64,000 nt of DNA, taken from positions 2,420,971 through 2,484,970 of the forward strand of contig NZ_SODF01000002.1 of assembly GCF_004365875.1 (NCBI RefSeq). The letters run 5' to 3'. The stretch comes from Kribbella kalugense. Lineage in GTDB: Bacteria; Actinomycetota; Actinomycetes; Propionibacteriales; Kribbellaceae. The notes under the pieces are model-generated. The model saw only the letters and a list, made by a program, of their open reading frames with translations, ran no database searches and had not been told where the DNA came from. The translations under genes were made by a program, and so were the position numbers. Positions 52,201 through 59,804 of this stretch are shown here, piece after piece; within the stretch, counting starts at the first letter, position 1; every line of letters starts with the position of its first letter.

Positions 52201-52444
52201 CGCCGTCTACCAGGTCGTCCGCGAGGACGGCTCCCGCGGGTACGACGTCATTGACTGGAAAACCAACCGCTCCGAATCCGCCGACCCACTCCAACTGGCC
52301 ATCTACCGCCTCGCCTGGTCCGAACTCCAAGGCATCCCCCTCGACCAGGTAACGGCAGCCTTCTACTACGTCCGCACCGGCGACATCACCCGCCCCGAAC
52401 ACCTCCCGGACAAGGCGGAGCTCGTCAGCCTCCTCAACGGATGA
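49217..52444 (+). CDS. adnB: AdnB-like subunit of ATP-dependent helicase-nuclease
   Basis: A 1075-aa partner with the same layout as AdnA: VIVAGAGSGKTTAMAARV, LLDEYQDTSVSQRRML, AVGDPCQAIYGWRGAS, LTTHRSKGLEWPVVF and GYVAFTRAKEILVAT in the helicase, then ARFGTRFHAWVESYFG, IRGRIDAVYQ and YDVIDWKTNR in the nuclease. It lacks the Cys cluster, as known for AdnB. ATG 49217 overlaps the TGA of adnA (TGATG); the frame runs open another 282 codons upstream, inside adnA, and is rejected. Its 3' end overlaps the LysR gene by 11 bases. Confidence 0.94.
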   Translation: MPAHLESTADLCDLLGIPFSDQQLAAITAPLAPGVIVAGAGSGKTTAMAARVVWLICTGQVQPEEVLGLTFTKKAANELDVRIREDLTKAGVLGSTLPKDQHPILAAHLRSNIPNWEPEEPGEPVVSTYHAFAGTLIAEHGLRLGLEPDARVLADATRFQLAGRVVRRSAGPIRFASHHVPTLVNSLLSLDGELADHLLRADDVREHDDAVRREVAAARKQTVEVRKLAETALKRGEILQLVEEYQAYKGERGVVDFADQMALGARLAEECPEVAAVERSRYKVVLLDEYQDTSVSQRRMLTALFASGDGRGHAVTAVGDPCQAIYGWRGASVANLDEFPEHFPQSDGTPAQRYVLSVNRRSGSRILAAANQHATELYEQHPGVIPLEAPADAPEGAITVGLFETRSQEIEWVADSIVAAHRTPNRRWKDIGILMRTNVDLSAVHEALISRKVPVEVVGLGGLLALPEVVDVVATLQAVNDLTANAAMLRILTGPRYRIGHRDLALLANRARILADAGERPAVDDLVAALDAAVAGMDSTEVISLAEAVDDPGPDAWGYAPEALVRFKELSTELRELRTHASEPLLDLVRRVISTIGLDVELTATPDHVDAGRRDHLAAFLDAVGNFVSTESDGSLDGLLAYLAAEEEYAAGLDLAVPSEADSVKLLTTHRSKGLEWPVVFVPTLVSKVFPSDRGRDKWTTNAKVLPWPLRGDADTLPDIHDLSNAGLKSFADECKDVNALEERRLGYVAFTRAKEILVATGHWWGPTQKRPRGPSSYLSMLKKHAGERVVAWAEQPESEENPELAEQTQAPWPTPFDVDSYQRRLASAALVQQARAEGPSIEAEESLLLDEQATVARWDSEIERLLSEARESRSRKAYDVTLPAALSATQVMRLAKDPDGLASELARPMPRKPNRAARFGTRFHAWVESYFGQQLLLDPDDLPGAADEDIVDDTDLTELMDAFRDGPFGETSPYEIEAPFALALGGRVIRGRIDAVYQVVREDGSRGYDVIDWKTNRSESADPLQLAIYRLAWSELQGIPLDQVTAAFYYVRTGDITRPEHLPDKAELVSLLNG

Positions 52445-53300
52445 CGGCCTCCTCCAGGGCGGCCACCAGCGCCGCGATCGCCGGAGGGTTCGGTGGTTCG
52501 CCGTACGTCGCGGCGTAGACGTGCCGACGTGAGTCCGGGATCTCGGTGGCGAAGATGCCGTCGGCCTGGTGGCTGCGGAGGGCAAGACCAGGCATGGTCG
52601 TCACCCCGAGACCGGCCATCACGAGAGCCTGCATCACCACCATGTCGTCGGAGGTATAGCCGACCCTCGGTTCGTAGCCCTCCACCGCGCACAGAGCAGT
52701 CAGATGACTGCGGCAACGATCGCAGCCGGCGATCCAGGTCGCGTCGCCGAGCTCGGCCAGCGTGACCGGCCGGTCCTTCGACAGCAGGTACACCGGGTCG
52801 TCGAGCAGATGGTGCAGTCGTACGCCGGTCGGCTCCGGCTCGGTCTCGTCGTACCGGAACACGATCGCGACGTCGATCTTGCCGGTCCGCAGAAGCTCGA
52901 GCGCCTCGGGCGGATGCAGATCGGTCAGACTCACCTCGAGCCCCGGATGTTTGCCGGCCAGCGCCGCAACGGCAGCCGGCACGAGCGATCCGATCGCCGA
53001 CGAGAACCCGGCGAGACGAACGCGTCCGACCCGCAGGCCGACGTGGGCGGCGAGCTCGGCGTCGACTGCCTCGATCCGGCCGATGATCTCCGCGGCCCGG
53101 GCGGCGAGCATCAGGCCGGCTTCGGTGAGCCGGATGCCGCGGCCGGCCCGCTGCAACAACTGCGCGCCGGTCTCGGCCTCCAACCGGGACAGGTGATGGG
53201 TGACGGACGGCTGCGAGTAGTGCAGCTCGCGGGCCGCGGCGGTGACCGATCCGTGCCGCGCGACGGCATCGATGACGCGCAACTTCGTGACATCGAGCAT
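52434..53300 (-). CDS. LysR family transcriptional regulator
   Basis: A 288-aa regulator. N-terminal winged helix VTAAARELHYSQPSVTHHLS with the usual following RLEAETGAQLLQRAGRG; C-terminal substrate-binding domain with two lobes (VRLAGFSSAIGSLVPAAVAA, VYLLSKDRPVTLAELG). It is divergent from a cysteine-dioxygenase-like gene across 74 bases, so it likely controls that gene. The Cys-rich GCDRCRSHLTALC in the ligand lobe is unusual and could sense a thiol; that is inference. Confidence 0.93.
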   Translation of the reverse strand: MLDVTKLRVIDAVARHGSVTAAARELHYSQPSVTHHLSRLEAETGAQLLQRAGRGIRLTEAGLMLAARAAEIIGRIEAVDAELAAHVGLRVGRVRLAGFSSAIGSLVPAAVAALAGKHPGLEVSLTDLHPPEALELLRTGKIDVAIVFRYDETEPEPTGVRLHHLLDDPVYLLSKDRPVTLAELGDATWIAGCDRCRSHLTALCAVEGYEPRVGYTSDDMVVMQALVMAGLGVTTMPGLALRSHQADGIFATEIPDSRRHVYAATYGEPPNPPAIAALVAALEEAVIR

Positions 53301-53329
53301 GTATCAAACCTGTCTATGGATGAGGACGA

Positions 53330-53341
53330 TAATTGGCATTA
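53330..53341. promoter_or_regulatory. LysR-type operator
   Basis: TAAT-TGGC-ATTA is a perfect 4-bp inverted repeat within a longer ATAA...TTAT setting (53329-53349) between the LysR and dioxygenase starts. Confidence 0.45.
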
Positions 53342-53374
53342 GACGTTATGGGTTGAGGGGCGCACGCTCAAGAC

Positions 53375-53884
53375 ATGACGACGACAACGACTTCCACCAG
53401 CACCCTGACAGACCTCGCCGCGGGCGTTCGAACCGCGATCGGCGAGCACGCCGACTGGCACGGCACCGCACAGCTCGTCGCCGAGCAACTGCGCCGCCAC
53501 CTGCCGACGCCCGACGTACTGACGGCCGAGCAGCGTCTCGGATCGGCGGACCGGTACCGGAGTCACACCCTGCATGTCGAGCCCGACGGCTCGTTCTCGA
53601 TCATCGCCCTGGTCTGGCAGCCCGGCCAGCTGACCCGGATCCACGATCACGTCACCTGGTGCGTGTTCGGAGTGATCCAGGGCGTCGAGCACGAAGACCT
53701 CTACGACGCGGACCTCAACCTGATCGGCCAGAGCGACAACCACGTCGGCGACGTCAGCGGCTTCGCGCCCCCCGGCGACATCCACCGAGTCAACAACACC
53801 TCGGACACCACGGCGATCTCCATCCACATCTACGGCACCGACGTAACCCGCATCGGCTCGAGCGCCCGCCGCTACTACAACTAA
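53375..53884 (+). CDS. cysteine-dioxygenase-like cupin protein
   Basis: A 169-aa cupin. It has the metal-binding TRIHDHVTWCVFGVIQG (H-x-H, and a Cys where the Tyr-Cys crosslink residue may lie), GVEHEDLY, and the third His in APPGDIHRVNN. This is the bacterial cysteine/thiol dioxygenase pattern. It oxidises a thiol, such as cysteine to its sulfinate; 3-mercaptopropionate or another thiol is possible. It is divergent from the LysR gene and probably under its control. Confidence 0.88.
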   Translation: MTTTTTSTSTLTDLAAGVRTAIGEHADWHGTAQLVAEQLRRHLPTPDVLTAEQRLGSADRYRSHTLHVEPDGSFSIIALVWQPGQLTRIHDHVTWCVFGVIQGVEHEDLYDADLNLIGQSDNHVGDVSGFAPPGDIHRVNNTSDTTAISIHIYGTDVTRIGSSARRYYN

Positions 53885-53890
53885 CTGCTG

Positions 53891-54430
53891 TCAGCGCACC
53901 CGGAACAGCTCGGCCGGCACAATCCGCACCGGAAACGGCAACGTCGCCTCGAACACCTTCTCGCCAGACACGACATCGCGCTCGACGTACACACCATCCA
54001 CGAGCTCGAGCACAGTCAGAGTCTGCTCCTCCGCATCGAGTATCCAGTAAGCAGGGACGCCAGCCCTCTCGTAGAGGACCGGCTTGAGAACCCGATCGAC
54101 GGTGCGTGTCGTCGACACGACCACCTCAACGGCGAGTGCCAACTCCTCGACCCATCGCGTCGTGGTGGCCTTGCACGGAAGCACCAGCAGATCAGGAACC
54201 AACGCCAACCGACTGTTCGGCCGGAACTCCAACGGTCCGTACAGAACCTCGAGATGGTCAGGGCAGGCGGAGACCATCTGCATTACCAGGTTGCCGAGTG
54301 CCCGTTGATGGATCCGGGATGACATATAGGTCACCAGCAGGACTCCGTCTACGAGCTCGTACCGCGGCCCTTCGTCCGGCGCCGCGTCGAGATCGGCCGT
54401 CGAGAATTCACCTGGTTCGATCGGTCTCAT
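53891..54430 (-). CDS. Uma2 family protein (first of three)
   Basis: A 179-aa protein of the Uma2/DUF820 family with the restriction-endonuclease-like fold: YELVDGVLLVTYMSSRIHQR, LVPDLLVLP, LALAVEVVVSTTRTVDRVLK and VPAYWILDAEEQTLTVLEL. ATG 54430 begins the family-conserved start; the long upstream frame is rejected. Uma2 proteins are often duplicated and their role is unknown. It is followed on the same strand upstream by two paralogues. Confidence 0.88.
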   Translation of the reverse strand: MRPIEPGEFSTADLDAAPDEGPRYELVDGVLLVTYMSSRIHQRALGNLVMQMVSACPDHLEVLYGPLEFRPNSRLALVPDLLVLPCKATTTRWVEELALAVEVVVSTTRTVDRVLKPVLYERAGVPAYWILDAEEQTLTVLELVDGVYVERDVVSGEKVFEATLPFPVRIVPAELFRVR

Positions 54431-54478
54431 GCTCCGACCCTGTCTCAGACCAAACATGGTGCGGTAGGGCAGATGAGC

Positions 54479-55155
54479 ATCTGCCCCAGGCTGCCCGGTT
54501 CCAGGGATGTCTGGGCGGCTCCTAGACGACGACGTCGGCTGGGACGATGCGGACCGGGAACGGCAGCTTGGCCTCGAACGCGTCCTTGCCGGTGACAACC
54601 GCCCGCTCAACGTAGGTGTCGCCGGCCAGTTCGAGCACAGTCAGCTCTTCCTTCGCTGGATCGAAGATCCAGTAGGACGTCACCCCGGCCTGCTCGTACA
54701 AGCGGCGCTTCAGAACCCGATCCGCCAAGCTCGTCGATTGCGACAGAACCTCGACCGCGAGCAGCAACGGCTTCTCGATCAGCTTTGGCCCAACATCCTC
54801 GCGGCGGCAGACGAGCACATCGGGCTGCACCGATCGCGTTGGTGTCGGCCGGTAGTCCGTCGGAGCAACAAACACCTTGAGGTTCTCTGGGCAGCGTTGC
54901 CGCAAGGCAACGGCCAGTTCTAAGGTCGCTGTCTGATGGATTGTCAATGGCGCCGGGGTCACCAGCAGCACCCCGTCGACCACCTCGTAGCGCATCCCGT
55001 CGTCGGGAAGCAGTTCGAGATCGGCCAGCGTGAAGTGACCCGGCTCAAGTGTTTCCACGTATCCCATGGTGGTGCCTCCTTCTCGATCACACAACCAGCA
55101 TGGCGGCGCACGATGGGTGGTTGGTGCCGTTTCGGCGATCTGCCCCAGGTTGCCC
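54479..55155. repeat. repeated leader segment upstream of two Uma2 genes
   Basis: The segment ATCTGCCCCAGG-Y-TGCCC occurs at 54479-54496 and again at 55138-55155 (one mismatch in 18). Each copy lies upstream of a Uma2 start (at 49 and 71 bases). They look like remnants of tandem gene duplication, or a shared control site. Confidence 0.5.
54522..55067 (-). CDS. Uma2 family protein (second of three)
   Basis: A 181-aa Uma2 protein close to the first copy: YEVVDGVLLVTPAPLTIHQT, VQPDVLVCRREDVG, LLLAVEVLSQSTSLADRVLK, VTSYWIFDPAKEELTVLEL. The nuclease-like Asp and ExK-type positions are kept (PDVLV and AVEVLS). ATG 55067 has a strong AAGGAGG site. The leader upstream of it shares an 18-bp segment with the leader of the first copy. 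Confidence 0.9.
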   Translation of the reverse strand: MGYVETLEPGHFTLADLELLPDDGMRYEVVDGVLLVTPAPLTIHQTATLELAVALRQRCPENLKVFVAPTDYRPTPTRSVQPDVLVCRREDVGPKLIEKPLLLAVEVLSQSTSLADRVLKRRLYEQAGVTSYWIFDPAKEELTVLELAGDTYVERAVVTGKDAFEAKLPFPVRIVPADVVV

Positions 55156-55167
55156 CGGGATGCCCCG

Positions 55168-55680
55168 TTACCTGGTGAGGGCGGCTGGGGTGAGGGCGAC
55201 AGGGAAGGGGTGGGTGGCTTGGTAGGTCTCCTCGGCTTGGACGACGGCTTGGCAGGTGTAGCCGGTGGGGGTCAGGGCGAGGATGGTTAGTTCTTGGGTG
55301 GTGGGGTCCAGGAGCCAGTAGGAGGGGACCTGGTGGGTTTCGTAGAGGGTGCGTTTGAGGACTACGTCGGTGGTCCGGGTGGCGGGGGAGAGGACCTCGA
55401 CGGCTAGGAGGGGTGGCTGGGTGATGGTGTAGTTGCGGGGGCAGACGAGCAGGTCTGGGCGGAGAGTCGTGTGGGGTGTCGGACGGAAGGCGACAGAGCC
55501 CACCGATACCAGGAGGTCGGGTGGGCAGGCGTGTTTGAGTAGGACCATGAGTGCGACCACGGCGGCGTGGTGGGCGGGTGGTTGGGCGCCGGTGATCAGG
55601 AGGCGGCCGTCGACCACCTCGTAGCGCCGGCCGTCCCTGGCGGGCGGACGGCCGGCTTGTGATGCTTCAACCGTGGTCAC
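55168..55680 (-). CDS. Uma2 family protein (third of three)
   Basis: A 170-aa Uma2 protein: YEVVDGRLLITGAQPPAHHA, LRPDLLVCP, LLAVEVLSPATRTTDVVLKR, VPSYWLLDPTTQELTILAL. It lacks the longer N-terminus of the other two and is more diverged. The GTG start at 55680 lies 39 bases from the desD stop. The three copies probably arose by tandem duplication. Confidence 0.88.
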   Translation of the reverse strand: MTTVEASQAGRPPARDGRRYEVVDGRLLITGAQPPAHHAAVVALMVLLKHACPPDLLVSVGSVAFRPTPHTTLRPDLLVCPRNYTITQPPLLAVEVLSPATRTTDVVLKRTLYETHQVPSYWLLDPTTQELTILALTPTGYTCQAVVQAEETYQATHPFPVALTPAALTR

Positions 55681-55719
55681 TCCGACAGCTTGACGGATTT
55701 CGCCGTACCGCCGCGGGAG

Positions 55720-57426
55720 TTATCCACAGGCGAGTGGGTTCTCCAAGGTGCCGACGAACTGGAGCGAGCCGGCCACGTCGGTCAGGTCGACCATCTGCTG
55801 GTTGTTCTTCAGCTGCAGCCGATTCAAGCAGGACAACGCGAACGACGGCGTGAAGATGTCGTACTTCGCGAACGCATCGGCCAACTCCGGCGTCGCCGAC
55901 TGGTAGTCGCGCACCGCGCCCACAACCACCGACCAGAACTCGGCAGGCGTCAGCAGACCCTCGCGGTCCAGCAGCGGTGACAGGAACCGGAAGATGCAGT
56001 CGAACACGTCGGTGAAGATCGACAGCAGCTTCTCGTCGTCAGGCACCTCGGCGCGGATCCGCTCGACGTCCGGTGGGATCGGCGTCGCCGGGCTGAGTAC
56101 GGCGATCTCCTCGGCGATGTCCTTCATGATCACCCGGATCGGGATCGCGTCCCGCAGTACCAGGATCAGGTTCTCCCCATGCGGCATGAACACGAGCTCG
56201 TAGGCGTAGAAGCTGTGCAGCAACGGGATGAGATAAGCATCGACGTACGCGCGCAACCAGTCCGCCGGCGCCAACCCCGAAGCCCGCACCAGTGCCGCGG
56301 CCAATGACGAACCGTGCCGGTCGACGTGTAGTAGCGAAGCCATCGTCGCCAGTCGCTCGCCGGGCTCCAGCGTCGGCACCGGGCTCTCCCGCCACAGCGC
56401 CGACAGCATCTTCCGGTACGGCGAGGTCTTGTCGGTCGCGTTCTCGTAGTACCGGTTGTGGTACCCGGCCGCCGCGATCTCCCGCAGTACCGAGAAGCCA
56501 TAACGCTTCAAAACAAGGTCATTCGAGACCAACGAGTGCGCCCAGTCGTTGATCGCCGGCGTCGCGGCCATGTACGACGGCGACAGTCCGCGCATGAACC
56601 CCATGTTGAGCACCGACAACGCCGTCTTCACGTAACACTTCGACGGCTGCGACCGGTTGAAGAACGTCCGGATCGACTGCTGCGGCTGGTAGATGTCATC
56701 CGTCGACCCGAGATGAATGACGTGCCGCTGCGCGATGTCCGCGGCAAACGTGATCGAGGTCTTGTTGTCCCACTGCCACGGATGCACCGGCAGATAAACG
56801 TACTCCGCCGGATCGGCGAGGGCAGCGAACCGTTGCAGTACGTCGTCCCCCAACTCCGACCGCAGCAGGTCGTCGAAGCGCAGTGTGTTGCTGTGGGCAA
56901 CCGTCGTCCGGTCCCGGCGAGTGGCGATCCAGGTCAACTGCACCGGCGCCCCGGTCTCCGGCGCGTACGCGAGGTAGTCGCTCATCCCGAACCCGAGCCG
57001 CCCGTTGTTAGCCACGAAGCACGGATGGCCCTCGGTCATCGCAGCCTCGATCACCTGGAAATCGGCAGTCACCAGGTCGGCAGCGGTCAGATCCGGCTTC
57101 GACAGCTTGTACGCCGCCGACGCGAGCGTGCTGCTGATCTCCTCCAGGTACACCGGCAGCATCTCCGCGCCGATCCCGAGCTGCTCGTGGAACTCGGTGA
57201 TGAACTCCAGCGCATCGACCGGCAGGCCGTCGTCGCGCACCACCGAGGAGATATCCCAATGATTCAAGGGATATCGCCGAGCGGCGAAGCGATATCGGCC
57301 GACCACAAATTCGTTGCCCTCGGCGACAGGTTCGAGGATGCGCTCGTGGGTGAACTCCGAGAGCGCCTTCCGCACCAGGGCGACGTTGACGACAGCCCAG
57401 GCGTCCGGGTTCAAGTGCGTGACCAT
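55720..57426 (-). CDS. desD: DesD-like NIS siderophore synthetase (IucA/IucC family)
   Basis: A 568-aa enzyme of the NRPS-independent siderophore family. It has the ATP/substrate segments GHPCFVANNGRLGFGMSDYL, YLPVHPWQWDNK, HLGSTDDIYQPQQSIRTF, KCYVKTALSVLNMGFMRGLS and LVFMPHGENLILVLRDAIPI. DesD condenses and cyclises N-hydroxy-N-succinylcadaverine units into desferrioxamines. The start overlaps the desC stop by one base (TGATG). No decarboxylase or hydroxylase gene (desA, desB) lies upstream; they must be elsewhere. Confidence 0.93.
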   Translation of the reverse strand: MVTHLNPDAWAVVNVALVRKALSEFTHERILEPVAEGNEFVVGRYRFAARRYPLNHWDISSVVRDDGLPVDALEFITEFHEQLGIGAEMLPVYLEEISSTLASAAYKLSKPDLTAADLVTADFQVIEAAMTEGHPCFVANNGRLGFGMSDYLAYAPETGAPVQLTWIATRRDRTTVAHSNTLRFDDLLRSELGDDVLQRFAALADPAEYVYLPVHPWQWDNKTSITFAADIAQRHVIHLGSTDDIYQPQQSIRTFFNRSQPSKCYVKTALSVLNMGFMRGLSPSYMAATPAINDWAHSLVSNDLVLKRYGFSVLREIAAAGYHNRYYENATDKTSPYRKMLSALWRESPVPTLEPGERLATMASLLHVDRHGSSLAAALVRASGLAPADWLRAYVDAYLIPLLHSFYAYELVFMPHGENLILVLRDAIPIRVIMKDIAEEIAVLSPATPIPPDVERIRAEVPDDEKLLSIFTDVFDCIFRFLSPLLDREGLLTPAEFWSVVVGAVRDYQSATPELADAFAKYDIFTPSFALSCLNRLQLKNNQQMVDLTDVAGSLQFVGTLENPLACG

Positions 57427-58004
57427 CAGCCGGCCTCATTCATCCGGTGTGCGTCGGCGTACTGGTCGCGGGTGCAGAAACTCAACCACGCTTGCTTGTC
57501 CGGCAGTTGTACGACGCTGTGCTTGCGGAACCCCATCCGCTCGTTGAGGGCGTGGATCTTGGTGTTGCGTACGTCGGGCTCGACCACGACCCGGTCGACC
57601 AGCGGATCGCTGAACAGGCTGTCCATGATCGTCTCGAAGACCGCACCGGTGAATCCGGTGATCGGCGCGACCGGCGGTCCGACCAGCACATGCATCCCGA
57701 TGTCTCCCGGTGCGACGTCGTACACCTCACCGATCGCGTCGTACGTCGGCTCGTAGCGCTCCATCAGGAACGCGGGCCGGCCGTCATGCTCGCCGAGGAA
57801 TGCGCGGTGGTGCGCACTCCGCTCGATCCGGAGGTACTCCGCGTGCACGTCGGCGACGGATGCGTCGAGGAGGCCCCAGTACCGCGCGTACGGCTGGGTC
57901 ACCCAACCGTGCAGCGTGGTCACGTCCTCGGTCAGGTCGAACGGCCGGAGGCTGAGGGTGCCGAGGCCGGCGAACAAGCGCCGGAAGGTCAGTGCTCTGG
58001 TCAT
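57426..58004 (-). CDS. desC: DesC-like acyltransferase
   Basis: A 192-aa GNAT-like acyltransferase of the siderophore type (RhbD/IucB/DesC): LRPFDLTEDVTTLHGWVTQP, YEPTYDAIGEVYDVAPGDIG, MHVLVGPP and VVVEPDVRNTKIHALNERMG then FRKHSVVQLPDKQAWL. It transfers a succinyl or acetyl group from its CoA ester to N-hydroxycadaverine. It is the first gene of the two-gene unit with desD and is preceded by an IdeR-like box. No strong ribosome site is seen. Confidence 0.92.
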   Translation of the reverse strand: MTRALTFRRLFAGLGTLSLRPFDLTEDVTTLHGWVTQPYARYWGLLDASVADVHAEYLRIERSAHHRAFLGEHDGRPAFLMERYEPTYDAIGEVYDVAPGDIGMHVLVGPPVAPITGFTGAVFETIMDSLFSDPLVDRVVVEPDVRNTKIHALNERMGFRKHSVVQLPDKQAWLSFCTRDQYADAHRMNEAG

Positions 58005-58037
58005 GGCTGGATCTGCTTTCGCGGTGGGCGTACCTGC

Positions 58038-58056
58038 TTAGCTAAGGCTTACCTTA
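58038..58056. promoter_or_regulatory. IdeR/DmdR-type iron box
   Basis: TTAGCTAAGGCTTACCTTA matches the 19-bp IdeR/DtxR consensus (TTAGGTTAGSCTAACCTAA) at about 15 of 19 positions. It lies 34 bases upstream of desC, so the unit should be repressed by iron. It is also about 70 bases upstream of the divergent sigma gene, which could be co-regulated. Confidence 0.75.
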
Positions 58057-58123
58057 CTTGATGGCTGAGCCGGCATCGAAACCGGCCCGTATCCTGGCGG
58101 CCCACCCAGCCGTCCAGACTGGT

Positions 58124-59053
58124 ATGACCATGACCGACGCACTCGACCTGCCAGAGCTGAAGGCCGCCCGCACAGCACGGCGGGAGTTTCTCGACCGCCT
58201 GGAGCCGCTGCGCTCCGACCTGTACAAGTACTGCCGTCGGCTGACCGGCAACGCGTTCGACGCCGAGGACCTGGTGCAGGAGTCGCTGGCCCGCGCGTTC
58301 ACCCAGGCGGCGCAGGCGCACAGCCCGATCGCCAACCCGCGGGCATGGCTCTTTCGCGTCGCCACCAACGCGTTCGTCGACAGCTACCGCAAGCAGACGC
58401 CCGTCCTCGTCGACGCGCTGGAGCAGGCCGCACCGGACACCGCCGACCCAGTGGAGGTCCGCGACGCCTGGGCCGAGCTCGTGACTCTTCTCCCGCCGCA
58501 GGAGCGCGCCGCACTCGCGCTGAAGGATCTGTTCGGCTTCACACTCACCGAGGTTGCAGATGTACTGCGTACCTCGGTCGGAGCCGTCAAAGCCGCACTA
58601 CACCGCGGTCGCGGCCGCCTGGCCGCCCCGGACCGCAGCCGCTCTAAGCGTGAGGCTCCAGACCGCCGACTGCTCGATGCGGTAGCCGACGCGTTCACGG
58701 CTTACGACGTACCGCGGTTGACCGCACTCCTGCTCGCCGACGCGGACAGCGAGATCCTCGGCGTACTGACGGAGTACGGCGCCGACAACATCAGCCAGGG
58801 CTCGATCGAGCACACCCTGGACGTCACCAAGCCGTACCGCTATACCGCCGAGGTCGTGGACCTGTGGAATGAGCCCGTCATCCTCATCCGCACGGTCCGC
58901 GATGGCCGGCGAGCTGTGAACGACCTGATGCGCCTGACCACCGAAGACGGCAAAGTGCGGTCGATCCGCTGGTACTACTTCTCCCCGGGCTTCCTCACGG
59001 AAGTAGCAGCCACCCTCGGCGAGCCGGTGGAGCTCAACGGCCACCACTACTAA
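58124..59053 (+). CDS. ECF sigma factor with C-terminal SnoaL-like domain
   Basis: A 309-aa sigma factor. Region 2: LTGNAFDAEDLVQESLARAF; region 4: LLPPQERAALALKDLFGFTL then EVADVLRTSVGAVKAALHRG. After residue about 195 comes a SnoaL/NTF2-like domain (LLDAVADAFTAYDVPRLTALL, VRSIRWYYFSPGFLTEVAAT), which often replaces an anti-sigma factor in these groups. ATG 58124 or 58130 can serve as start. It is divergent from the siderophore genes and shares the iron-box region. Confidence 0.88.
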   Translation: MTMTDALDLPELKAARTARREFLDRLEPLRSDLYKYCRRLTGNAFDAEDLVQESLARAFTQAAQAHSPIANPRAWLFRVATNAFVDSYRKQTPVLVDALEQAAPDTADPVEVRDAWAELVTLLPPQERAALALKDLFGFTLTEVADVLRTSVGAVKAALHRGRGRLAAPDRSRSKREAPDRRLLDAVADAFTAYDVPRLTALLLADADSEILGVLTEYGADNISQGSIEHTLDVTKPYRYTAEVVDLWNEPVILIRTVRDGRRAVNDLMRLTTEDGKVRSIRWYYFSPGFLTEVAATLGEPVELNGHHY

Positions 59054-59120
59054 AGGCGGACACCCCAGGTAGCCCGCGCGGCGGATGTGCGGTAGCGCGG
59101 GTCCTGCCTACGGTGGTGGC

Positions 59121-59804
59121 ATGTTGATCGCCGAGGACCTGCTGCTACTCCTGTACGACGACGAGACCGGCAAGCCGATCACCGGGTCGCCAGGGCTGGA
59201 CTACGCCTTGGCAGGTGCGGTGCTGATCGAGCTGACCCTGCAGGGCAAGCTGGACATCACTGGCGAGGGCACAGGCGAGAAGCCGGGCCGATTGAAGGTG
59301 CTGGACGGTTCGCCGACCGGTGACCCGATCCTGGACGAGCGGCTCTCGTTCGTGGTCGACAAGCCCGGTAAGAAGCCGAAGGACCAGGTCGGACGGCTGT
59401 CCAAGCACCTGCGTGACCAGCTGCTGGCCAGGCTGGCGGAGCGCGGTGTCCTGGAGGCGGACGAGGGCAAGGTACTCGGCCTGTTCCCGGTGACACGTTG
59501 GCCGGCGAAGGATGCACGGCACGAGGCGGAGGTGCGTTCCCAGCTGGAGAGCGTGCTGAAGGTCGGTACGGCGCCGAACGAGCGCACCGGCGCCTTGATC
59601 GCCCTGCTCAGCGCGCTGAACGTCGTACCGAAGGTTGTCACGGATGCGGTGGACAAGCGTGCGCTGAAGCAGCGGGCGAAGGAGATCGCGGACTCCGACT
59701 GGGCCGCGGCCGCGGTGAAGAAGGCGGTCGCAGAGATGCAAGCCGCCATCACCGCCGCGATCGTCGTCGCCAGCTCAACCGCTGCCGCCTCCGGAAGTAG
59801 CTAA
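59121..59804 (+). CDS. GOLPH3/VPS74 family protein
   Basis: A 227-aa protein of the GPP34 family: MLIAEDLLLLLYDDETGKPI, LDYALAGAVLIELTLQGKLD, DPILDERLSFV, then the helical GTAPNERTGALIALLSALN. In eukaryotes these bind PI4P at the Golgi; in actinobacteria their role is unknown. ATG 59121 is the natural start. It ends with a Ser/Ala-rich tail that overlaps the convergent acyl-CoA ligase stop by four bases. Confidence 0.93.
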   Translation: MLIAEDLLLLLYDDETGKPITGSPGLDYALAGAVLIELTLQGKLDITGEGTGEKPGRLKVLDGSPTGDPILDERLSFVVDKPGKKPKDQVGRLSKHLRDQLLARLAERGVLEADEGKVLGLFPVTRWPAKDARHEAEVRSQLESVLKVGTAPNERTGALIALLSALNVVPKVVTDAVDKRALKQRAKEIADSDWAAAAVKKAVAEMQAAITAAIVVASSTAAASGSS

